NCBI GenBank assembly: GCA_016792845.1
Contig: JAEUKH010000015.1
Coordinates: forward strand, 1-64,000
DNA from: Myxococcales bacterium
GTDB lineage: Bacteria > Myxococcota_A > Polyangia > Polyangiales > Ga0077539
Length of the DNA: 64,000 nt
Reading direction: 5' to 3'
In this document: positions 7,432 through 14,813 of the stretch, in pieces
Numbering within the stretch: the stretch's first letter is position 1
Layout: each line of letters opens with the position of its first letter
Made by a program: the position numbers and the translations under genes
Notes under the pieces: model-generated
Told to the model about the DNA's origin: nothing
The model's input: only the letters and a program-made list of their open reading frames with translations
The model's database searches: none

Positions 7432-8160
7432 TTATGCGGTGACGATCCCCGCGGCGCGCATGGCATGGTGCACCCCCGCGGTGGCCGCGCGCTGCGCCGC
7501 CGAGTCAGCGCGGGGCGCCTCGGCGTACGAAATCACCAGGTAGCCCTGCTCGCCCACCGAGTACACCGCCGAAGGCTCAGACACCGCCAGACCCGCCAAC
7601 GGAAAGCGCCTCGAAAGGTAGGTCATCCACCCGGCCACGGGCTCGCCGCGCGAATAGAGCGGCCGCGGCAAGACCGGGCTCCCTTCGATCGCCACGACGC
7701 CCCAATCGGGGTCAAAGACCCGCACCGCCGCGTGCAACATCGCCAAGAGCACGTCGCGCCCCGCGAGGCCGTCGGGCGCGTCGGCCTGCACCGTGAGCGA
7801 GAGCCGGTTGGGCACCCAAAGGCCCTCGACCGCGGGCGCTTCGAGCCCCGCCACGAGCTCGCACCGCACCGCCGGCGCGTCGACGCCGCCCAACACCAAG
7901 GGCACCTGATACGAGGTGTGTTCGACGCCGCCGGTGCGCCAACGCACCGTCCAATGGGCGAGCAGCGACTCGGCCTGGGCGGCGCTCTCAAGGGGCGGCA
8001 AGAGCTCGCCCTCTTTGGAGTGCGGCACCAGCGCCCGGAGCCGCGGAGAGGCCCACGGCAGCGCCCCCACGAACTGCCACAGCTGCGCCGCGATCTCGTC
8101 GCGACGCGCGCGACGACCTTGCCAATATGCCTGAATGCGATACGCCGGTCTCACGGTCAC
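7432..8160 (-). CDS. Imm52-type immunity protein
   Basis: A 242-residue protein without a signal peptide. It starts at a GTG that overlaps the lipase stop codon (GTGA at 8157-8160), so translation is probably coupled to the effector. The N terminus has AYWQGRRARRDEIAAQLW. Near the C terminus, FDPDWGVVAIEG and later GWMTYLSRRFP match the conserved W-x-PDWG...GW-x-TYLS pattern I associate with the immunity protein 52 family. Position directly after the lipase argues that it neutralises that toxin in the producer and kin. Location is cytoplasmic by sequence; an LCAT-like phospholipase would be expected to act in the periplasm or at membranes, so where it protects is open. Confidence 0.62.
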   Translation of the reverse strand: MTVRPAYRIQAYWQGRRARRDEIAAQLWQFVGALPWASPRLRALVPHSKEGELLPPLESAAQAESLLAHWTVRWRTGGVEHTSYQVPLVLGGVDAPAVRCELVAGLEAPAVEGLWVPNRLSLTVQADAPDGLAGRDVLLAMLHAAVRVFDPDWGVVAIEGSPVLPRPLYSRGEPVAGWMTYLSRRFPLAGLAVSEPSAVYSVGEQGYLVISYAEAPRADSAAQRAATAGVHHAMRAAGIVTA

Positions 8161-10055
8161 CCCCGAGGATAGTGCACAAGCTGTTCAACGATCGCCTTCT
8201 CGATGGCCGCGTGGGTCTCTGCGTCAGCCGGCACCTCGTTGTGGCCGCGGTGGTTGATGCAAATGGGCTCGCCCACGAAGGGGTGCGAGAGCCACGCGTT
8301 GGGCGGGTTGGCGCTCACCTCGGGCACGGTGCCGTCGCCGCTGCTCAGCGGAAGCCCCAAGACCCCAGGCCGCGGCAAATACTGAACCTTCACCAGGTTG
8401 GTGTCGTCGCGCGAGATCACCGCCTTCGGGATCAACACCGCGCCCCCGTCGCCCTGCACCCCGGCCCCATAGATGTTGGTGGTGCGCGGGTGCATGTACA
8501 CCTTCGGCGGGTGCGCATCGAGCGCCGCCTGCACGATGTTCTTCATCTCTTCTTTGAGCATCTCTTCGCGGCTCTTTTTGCCTGAGTCGCCCATCTTCGG
8601 CAGCAAGGCCGAGAAGGCCGTCTTCAGCATCTCAAAGAGCGAGATCGGCGCGCGCTCGGTGTGGTCGACGGTGAGCGCGCGGTCAAAGGCCAGGGCCGTC
8701 TCAAGGTTCGAGGCCGTCAGCGCGCGCAGCGAGGGCACATCGAGGAGCCCCGCGTAGATGTCGGTGTAGAGCGCGCGGTTCGAGCGGCCGTCGATGAAGC
8801 CGCGCTTCGATTGTTCAAAGAGCTCAAGGAGGAGCCCCACGGCCTCACCGAACTCCATCGCGGTGAGGTGCTTCTCGAGCGCCGCGGCCCACTCGGGCAT
8901 GGTCATCGAGTTGCGCAGGGCGCGCCCTGAGACCTCGGCGCTCTCGCCAGATTCTTTAGCCTTTTCAAGAGCATCGGCGAACTGAGCGGCCACCCGCTCG
9001 GCCCCCGAGGCCAGCGAAGGCGCGCTGCCCGTGAGCACCCCGAGCACGCTGTCAAAGGCCGTCGGGAGCTGCACCATGAAGCCCGTCGGGCGATGCCCCG
9101 TCGCCATGGGGTCGAAGACCACCCAGTTCGGGTGATGATGACAGAACACCGAAGAGGGCAAGAGCTGATAGATCGCGGGGATCTGCCTTGCAAAGTACCG
9201 GCTCTCTTCTCGACTGAAGAAGCGCCCCGAGCCGAAGCTCATGGCGAGCATCAGGTCGCCCAGCGTCGACGCGATGCCGCCCGCCCCGGCGTGGCCGATG
9301 TGACCGATGCCCGAGAGGGCCTGCATGCCTGACTCGATGCCCTCTTCGACCAAGACCTCGTCGTCGCCGTCGCGCGCGGCCTTGACGAGGTCTCGAAAAT
9401 AGATGCCGTAGAGACCGCGGCGGGTCTGGGCGTAGGCCGCCGGCGAGCCCATCGTGGGCGAGGCCAGCAAGACGAGCTGGTGCACCTTCGACTCACCGCC
9501 CAAGACCCGGCAGTAGTAGCGCGCCACGAGCCCGCCCATGCTGTGGGCCACGATGATGACCTGGCGGGCGCCGGTCTCGCGCAAGGCCTCGTCGACAACC
9601 GAGGCGAGCCGCGCCGCCGAGCGGGCGTTGTCTTGTCGCCAATCGTATCCGCAACAATAGACCCGCGGCGTCAGGTGCAGCTCGGTGAGCGTCGCGTTCT
9701 GCATCGCCGCGAGGTACCGCGCGAGGGCGCCGTAAAAGTCGGGGATGAGGTTGTAATAATGTTTGATATGAGACACCTGACGGTGGTGCGAGGCGAGCTC
9801 ATACGGGTGCGTCTCGTCGGGCACCAGCGAGGCCGAGGCCTGTGAGAGCCGGTCGGGGTCGGCTTGAAAAATGCCGGGGCCCTCGCCGAGCGGGATGCCC
9901 ATCGGATTCCACACCAGTTCGTCGGTGCGGGGGTCGGTGAGCCTTGAGCCCATAATGCCGGGGATCACAACGATCGGCAGCTCGGCGGGCCTGACGTGAA
10001 CCGAGACGGGTCGCTCGCCGCGGGTAGCATAAACAACACGGGGTGCTGCGGGCAT
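8157..10055 (-). CDS. LCAT-like lipase, putative type VI secretion effector
   Basis: A 632-residue alpha/beta hydrolase. The start region carries VVIPGIMGSRLT, the oxyanion-side motif of the lecithin:cholesterol acyltransferase family. Ser is in AHSMGG (about residue 172), Asp in SGDGTVPE (about 573) and His in NHRGHNEVP (about 601); YDWRQDN between them is also LCAT-like. No signal peptide is seen, which suits delivery by a contractile machine. It lies 15 bases after vgrG and overlaps the immunity gene by 4 bases. The expected activity is phospholipase or acyltransferase attack on membranes of a neighbouring cell. The ~200-residue insertion before the Asp is not assigned. Antibacterial role is inference from context. 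Confidence 0.78.
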   Translation of the reverse strand: MPAAPRVVYATRGERPVSVHVRPAELPIVVIPGIMGSRLTDPRTDELVWNPMGIPLGEGPGIFQADPDRLSQASASLVPDETHPYELASHHRQVSHIKHYYNLIPDFYGALARYLAAMQNATLTELHLTPRVYCCGYDWRQDNARSAARLASVVDEALRETGARQVIIVAHSMGGLVARYYCRVLGGESKVHQLVLLASPTMGSPAAYAQTRRGLYGIYFRDLVKAARDGDDEVLVEEGIESGMQALSGIGHIGHAGAGGIASTLGDLMLAMSFGSGRFFSREESRYFARQIPAIYQLLPSSVFCHHHPNWVVFDPMATGHRPTGFMVQLPTAFDSVLGVLTGSAPSLASGAERVAAQFADALEKAKESGESAEVSGRALRNSMTMPEWAAALEKHLTAMEFGEAVGLLLELFEQSKRGFIDGRSNRALYTDIYAGLLDVPSLRALTASNLETALAFDRALTVDHTERAPISLFEMLKTAFSALLPKMGDSGKKSREEMLKEEMKNIVQAALDAHPPKVYMHPRTTNIYGAGVQGDGGAVLIPKAVISRDDTNLVKVQYLPRPGVLGLPLSSGDGTVPEVSANPPNAWLSHPFVGEPICINHRGHNEVPADAETHAAIEKAIVEQLVHYPRG

Positions 10056-10070
10056 GAAACCGGCCTCCTC

Positions 10071-13000
10071 TCAACCTGGAAGATCTTGCAATTCGCGAAG
10101 GGTCACGTCGTCGATCAACCCGTTCTTGACGAGCACCCGGTCTTGCTTGAAGGCCTCGATGGCGCTCTCGGTGGCGGGGTCGAGGGCCGCCGCGGCGAGC
10201 TCGGGCCCGGGCTCGTACCCGAGGTTCCTCAAGCGGTAGCGCACCCCGGGGAGCGTATCGACCGGAGGCATCTCGGGCTCCATCTTGATGAGCAGGGTCA
10301 TCGGCTCATCCTCCGCGCGGTAGGTCTTCGGATACGCTTCATGCACGAAGAGTTGCACCGTGAAGGCGTCGACGTCTTCGGGCACATGCACCTTGAGCAG
10401 CCCCTGACCGTCGGTCGCGGCGGCCTCGCAGATCACCTTCCCGGTGACCTTGACGCGCACGTTGGCGAGGCGCTCGGGCTTGCGATGCCGCATGATGGGC
10501 TCATCGGCCGGGTCGAGCCCCAAACCCTTGATGGCCTTCATCAACTCTTCAGACGACTTGCCCGCGTTGTCTTGAATCACCTTCAAGAATTTCTCAAGCC
10601 CGCGCGGGTCTTTGGTGTTGTCATAGTGCGCCACCACGGCGCCATCGAAGAAGCCGTGCGAGAACTGCAAGGTCACGTTGGGCTCGGGCGGCTGCGCCTC
10701 GGTCTGATCGCGGGCCCCGTCGGTGCGGTCGGGTTCGAGCCTGATGCGCTTGCCGTAGAGGGCCGCCTTCGCGTCTTCGAGCGAGAGGCACGCGCCGCGC
10801 TGGGTGTCTAGGGTGATGCTGGGCGCGTTGCCGACATAGCAATCACCCTTCAAGGAATGCACCGCGTTGCCGCCGTGACAGAGCACCTCGTCGGTGCCGC
10901 GAAGCACCACCTTGGGCGCGCGCAGCTCGATGCACTCGTCGGTGATGTGCACCCGGCTGCGACCCACCTCAAGGGTGATCTCGCGCGGTTTACCCTCTGG
11001 CGCAGGCTCCGCGATAAAGCGCACGCTGCGCGCGACGGTGATCGACTCGCCCAACACCCTCGTAAACTGAATGCGCGGGTCTTTCTCGTGGACGCCGACG
11101 TGGGTGAAATCATCTCCCTTGATGGTGGTGACCCTCGACCCCGACACGCCCTCGCTGGCGTCGCCGCGTACGGCGCGGGTCGCCGAGGCCCCCACCCGCT
11201 CGATCACGCCCCCATCCACGGTGGCGTCGACGTCGTGGTGAACATGGTCGGCGCGGCTCCCGCGCACACCGATGGCCTGGCTGCCGCCCACCCGCGTGCT
11301 CTGGTGCTCGCCCACCCCGGCGAACTGATCTTTGGCCACCACCACGCGCTGACTCTGGCCGACGCTGACCGTCTCGCCGCCGTGGGCCACGCGAAAATGG
11401 TGATCATTGGCCACGATCTCAAGGTCTTTTTCAGACTTGAGGGTGACCCGCTCAAGGCCCCGCTGGTCTTCAAACGACAGCTCATTGAAGCCGCCGCCGC
11501 CGGGCGAGCTCTGCGTACGAATGGCGCTCCGCGTCTGCCGCACCGGCAAGGGCTCTGGCGTCTCGTGCGTGCCGTTGTAGAGCGCCCCGACGATGATCGG
11601 CCGGTCGGGGTCGCCGCGCACAAACGAGACCAGCACCTCCATGCCGACCCTGGGCACAAACTGAAAGCCGTATCCGGCCCCGGCCCAGGGCTGCGAGACC
11701 CGCACCCAGCACGAGCTCTTGGCGTCCCATTGGTTCTCACGATCCCAATGAAACTGCACTTTGACCCGACCATATTTGTCGGTATAGATCTCTTCGCCGC
11801 GGGGGCCGACCACCGTCGCGGTCTCGACCACATGCCGGGGCGTGCGCGGCGGCCGCGGGGGCCGCGCGGTGACGGTGGCTTCGACACACTCGAACACGCA
11901 GCGGTACGGCTGCGGCTGGGTGGGGCTCACCTGCTGCACCACCCGTCGGATGAGCTCGCGCAGCTCCTGATCGTCCCACACCTCGTCGGCCTGACGGTTG
12001 GGGCGCGTCGCCTGGTGAATGGCCAACGCGACGGCCCGTGCGGTCGCCTCGGCGGGGTCGTTGAGGTCGACCCCGTCGGGCTGCCGGCTCAAGAAATGGT
12101 GCACCACCCGGATGGGCACATACCGCGTCTCTTCGACCTCGCGCTCGGTGCGATTCTGAAGCAAAAACAGATGCCCGGCCTGGAGCCTCGGCGAGTTGCC
12201 CTCTGCGAGAAAGAGCGTGGCCCGGGTGCGCAGCTGCTCAAGGTTATTGCGCGCATTCTCTGCATTGATATCAGGCGTCTCGTACTCGCCGTGGTGCTCG
12301 TACACTTCGAGCGCGCTGCGCGCCCCTTCGGCCTTCACCGCGGGCTCGTCGTCTTTGTGCGTCGCGCGCAAGAGCACCAGCGGGCGCCTGAAGTCATAGT
12401 CGCGGCTCTCGACGGCCTCGGGCCGCACCGCCCCGCTCGGCGCAAAGCGCAAGAGCACATGCGTGTCGGCGGCGGTCATCTCGGCCTCATTGCGGAGCGT
12501 CATCACCCCGCCCAGCTCGGCCCCCACAGCGCCCATGAGATCGAGGTAATGGCTCGCCTGGTCGGCGAAGACCAGCACGTCGCCCGCGCCGCTCGGGCCC
12601 CGCGAGGCGCTGCCCCCTTCGCGCGGCATCGGCGCCTCTTCGTCGAGCTCTGAGGGCGTGAGCATCTCGCCCACGGCGCTCACGGCCCCGCCCCCCACGG
12701 CGGTGGCGCCCGCGGCCATGCCCTCGCCCATGAAGTTCTCGCCTACGACGTTGGCGAGCTTGCCCACCGCGCCGATCAGCGGACCCAGGGTCGAGCCGAA
12801 GCGGTCGTCTTCACCAGGAGCCCCCGCCGGCGTGGGCACAAAGCCCTCAGGATGTTCAAAGTAGAAGAACACCCCCTCTTCGGCCAAGAGACGCTTTACA
12901 AACTCCCAGTCGGTTTCATCATACTGGGTGCAATAAATGCGACGCGGGTACTTGTTCGCAAGGGCCCACCGATGCCGCACCCCGGCCTCGGTAAACACCT

Positions 13001-13370
13001 GAGAGACGATCTCCCACAGGTAGAGCTTTTGAAAGATGCGGCTCTTGCGGCGCTGGGTGAGGAGCCACGCCGTCGGCACCACCTTCAAGAGCACCAAGAG
13101 CTGGGCGGCGCCGTTCTTCACCAGGGTGTCGAGCACCCGCGCCTCGGCCACGACGCCCGATCGCACGACGCTCTGCGCGCCGTCGCCGAGCTGAAGGGTC
13201 GCCCGATCGCCGAGGAGCCCGCGCTCGACCGAGGCGGCCCCCGCGGGCGGCTCTCGCAGCAGAATCGTGAGACGAAACTCGAAGAGCTCGCTCAACGCCT
13301 CTTCGCCCGTCATGGCCACGACAGGCCACTCACCGGCGACCCCCGTCGCGGTTAATCTCAGTGTGTCCAT
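10071..13370 (-). CDS. vgrG: VgrG (TssI) spike protein with C-terminal peptidoglycan-binding domain
   Basis: A 1099-residue protein, first gene of a five-gene minus-strand operon. Residues 1-~560 are the gp27/gp5-like VgrG core, with DWEFVKRLLAEEGVFFYFEH, a later FHWDRENQ, and PRVGMEVLVSFVRGDPDRP. A long beta-helical stalk follows (DUF2345-like repeats around SEKDLEIVANDHHFRVAHG and GSRADHVHHDV). The last ~65 residues form a peptidoglycan-binding-1 fold: RYRLRNLGYEPG..., then ATESAIEAFKQDRVLV and LIDDVTLRELQDL. The spike would be fired by a type VI secretion sheath encoded elsewhere. The tail domain may hold the spike or its cargo at the target cell wall, so this may be an evolved VgrG. No TssA-M genes are in the window. 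Confidence 0.93.
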   Translation of the reverse strand: MDTLRLTATGVAGEWPVVAMTGEEALSELFEFRLTILLREPPAGAASVERGLLGDRATLQLGDGAQSVVRSGVVAEARVLDTLVKNGAAQLLVLLKVVPTAWLLTQRRKSRIFQKLYLWEIVSQVFTEAGVRHRWALANKYPRRIYCTQYDETDWEFVKRLLAEEGVFFYFEHPEGFVPTPAGAPGEDDRFGSTLGPLIGAVGKLANVVGENFMGEGMAAGATAVGGGAVSAVGEMLTPSELDEEAPMPREGGSASRGPSGAGDVLVFADQASHYLDLMGAVGAELGGVMTLRNEAEMTAADTHVLLRFAPSGAVRPEAVESRDYDFRRPLVLLRATHKDDEPAVKAEGARSALEVYEHHGEYETPDINAENARNNLEQLRTRATLFLAEGNSPRLQAGHLFLLQNRTEREVEETRYVPIRVVHHFLSRQPDGVDLNDPAEATARAVALAIHQATRPNRQADEVWDDQELRELIRRVVQQVSPTQPQPYRCVFECVEATVTARPPRPPRTPRHVVETATVVGPRGEEIYTDKYGRVKVQFHWDRENQWDAKSSCWVRVSQPWAGAGYGFQFVPRVGMEVLVSFVRGDPDRPIIVGALYNGTHETPEPLPVRQTRSAIRTQSSPGGGGFNELSFEDQRGLERVTLKSEKDLEIVANDHHFRVAHGGETVSVGQSQRVVVAKDQFAGVGEHQSTRVGGSQAIGVRGSRADHVHHDVDATVDGGVIERVGASATRAVRGDASEGVSGSRVTTIKGDDFTHVGVHEKDPRIQFTRVLGESITVARSVRFIAEPAPEGKPREITLEVGRSRVHITDECIELRAPKVVLRGTDEVLCHGGNAVHSLKGDCYVGNAPSITLDTQRGACLSLEDAKAALYGKRIRLEPDRTDGARDQTEAQPPEPNVTLQFSHGFFDGAVVAHYDNTKDPRGLEKFLKVIQDNAGKSSEELMKAIKGLGLDPADEPIMRHRKPERLANVRVKVTGKVICEAAATDGQGLLKVHVPEDVDAFTVQLFVHEAYPKTYRAEDEPMTLLIKMEPEMPPVDTLPGVRYRLRNLGYEPGPELAAAALDPATESAIEAFKQDRVLVKNGLIDDVTLRELQDLPG

Positions 13371-13430
13371 CTGTTGGGGGCTGAGGCTATACGCCCCTGC
13401 GCCCGCTGACTACTCTGCGCACAGGCAAAC

Positions 13431-13889
13431 TTAGCTTGCCCCTCGTTCTCGGTACCGTTCGAGCGCCTTGCGAATGGCAGAAGCCGCGCGGGCGGTGCTG
13501 GGCTCGCTCCCCGTGGCGATCACTCGCTTCGTCTCTCCGCTCACAAGAATGAGACTCTGAAACTGCAAGTCTGAGTCTTCGACATCTCTGCGCGTGATGG
13601 CTGTAATCTCTGCGAAATGAAGGCTCTCACGCCCCCATGAGAGCTGCGACGTCTCTTCGTCGATGCAGATCTTCGCAGGCCAGAGCACGAAGGCGAGCGC
13701 GCCCACGAGGGCGATGTCGGCGGTCACCGACGCCGCCCGAGCAGCGCCCTCGAGCGTGAGCGCCAAGGCCGCGAGGGCGACGCACACGAGGGCGATCAGG
13801 GCGAGGCCGAGGGGGCCGTACCGAGACACCCTGAGGGTGCTTCGCGGGCGCGGCGCGCGGGCGACCGGCGCGGGCTGGCGGTAGTTCAT
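13431..13889 (-). CDS. Two-TM membrane protein with cytoplasmic PH-like tail
   Basis: A 152-residue protein from the ATG at 13889. The frame stays open to 14081, but the extension is Arg-rich, not protein-like and would run into the tRNA-Lys promoter. Two hydrophobic helices (LALIALVCVALAALALTL and ADIALVGALAFVLW) are followed by an ~80-residue soluble domain. That domain runs KICIDEETSQLSWGRESLHF...ITAITRRDVED...LILVSGETKRVIATG, with a closing helix. The strand pattern plus terminal helix resembles bacterial PH-like domains. A protein of similar layout is encoded at 26030. Function unknown. Confidence 0.6.
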   Translation of the reverse strand: MNYRQPAPVARAPRPRSTLRVSRYGPLGLALIALVCVALAALALTLEGAARAASVTADIALVGALAFVLWPAKICIDEETSQLSWGRESLHFAEITAITRRDVEDSDLQFQSLILVSGETKRVIATGSEPSTARAASAIRKALERYRERGAS

Positions 13890-14040
13890 CGGGTGAGAAG
13901 ATAGAGCATCGGCCGCGGGGCTTCTATGCGAGGCCCGAGGCGCAGGTGCGACGCGGCGTCGTCGGCGGGGTCGCCAGGGTCTATACGCAGCGCTTTTCAA
14001 GCGCTCGCACACAAAAGTGACGCGGGGCCCGAGAAAGAGT

Positions 14041-14069
14041 TTGACACCGGTGCGCACCTGGGGGATAAG
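14041..14069 (+). promoter_or_regulatory. Sigma-70-type promoter of tRNA-Lys
   Basis: TTGACA (14041-14046) and GATAAG (14064-14069) are spaced by 17 bases, ending 17 bases before the mature tRNA. Confidence 0.65.
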
Positions 14070-14086
14070 CCGCTCCACCAAACGAC

Positions 14087-14159
14087 GGGTGATTAGCTCA
14101 ATTGGTAGAGCAGCGGACTCTTAATCCGTTGGCTAAAGGTTCAAGTCCTTTATCACCCA
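14087..14159 (+). tRNA. tRNA-Lys (anticodon CTT)
   Basis: Acceptor GGGTGAT pairs with ATCACCC. The anticodon loop CTCTTAA gives CTT, and the T arm is AAAGG-TTCAAGT-CCTTT. The discriminator is A. A hairpin with a T-tract follows 6 bases later. Confidence 0.96.
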
Positions 14160-14165
14160 CTCTTG

Positions 14166-14192
14166 AAAAGCCTCGCATTGCGGGGCTTTTTT
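14166..14192 (+). terminator. Intrinsic terminator of tRNA-Lys
   Basis: AAAAGCCTCG and CGGGGCTTTT form a ten-pair stem with one wobble around the loop CATTG. The 3' arm ends in a run of six T. Confidence 0.88.
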
Positions 14193-14265
14193 CATTTGGG
14201 CTTCGGCGCGCGGGCGGTGTTTTCACCGGTGCCGGGCTGCGGGTTTCTGGGGTACACGTTGGCCT

Positions 14266-14802
14266 ATGGCGGCACCCCTCGTGTGGATCGACATGGAGAT
14301 GTCAGGGCTCGACCCTGAGCAGTGCACGATCCTCGAAATTGCGACGCTGATCACCGACGGCGAGCTCAACGTGATCGCCGAGGGGCCCGAGCTGGTGATC
14401 CACCAGCCTGACACCGTCCTCGACGCGATGGACGTGTGGAACACCGAGCACCACGGCCGCAGCGGGCTCACCGCCGCCGTGCGCGCCTCGACGGTCACCC
14501 TCGCCGACGCCGAGGCCGCGACGCTGGCCTTCGTCGCCCGACACTGCGGCCCTCGCCTCGCGCCGCTCTGCGGCAACTCGGTCTGGCAAGACCGCCGCTT
14601 CCTCGTGCGGTACATGCCGCAGCTCGAAGCCCACCTGCACTACCGTCTCATCGACGTCAGCACGGTCAAAGAGCTGTCACGGCGGTGGTACCCGTCGGTG
14701 AAGGCGCCCCCCAAGCGCGAGGCCCATCGGGCCCTCGACGACATCCGCGAGTCGATCGAAGAGCTGCGGTTTTATCGCGCCCAGGTGTTTCGCCAGCCCT
14801 GA
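14266..14802 (+). CDS. orn: Oligoribonuclease
   Basis: A 178-residue protein, the normal length for Orn. DEDDh exonuclease motifs are complete: WIDMEMSGLD (Exo I, Asp and Glu), GNSVWQDRRFL (Exo II region) and HRALDDIRESIEEL (Exo III with the catalytic His and Asp). It degrades 2-5-nt RNA and pGpG left by RNA decay and c-di-GMP turnover in the cytoplasm. It is single and converges on the pseudokinase gene with an 11-base gap. Confidence in function is high. Confidence 0.96.
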   Translation: MAAPLVWIDMEMSGLDPEQCTILEIATLITDGELNVIAEGPELVIHQPDTVLDAMDVWNTEHHGRSGLTAAVRASTVTLADAEAATLAFVARHCGPRLAPLCGNSVWQDRRFLVRYMPQLEAHLHYRLIDVSTVKELSRRWYPSVKAPPKREAHRALDDIRESIEELRFYRAQVFRQP

Positions 14803-14813
14803 GCGGGCCTCGG

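Noticed and set aside
6858..13370. Prophage or extracellular contractile particle
   Set aside because: No sheath, tube, baseplate or capsid genes are adjacent; VgrG with effector, immunity and PAAR-like genes fits a type VI cargo operon.
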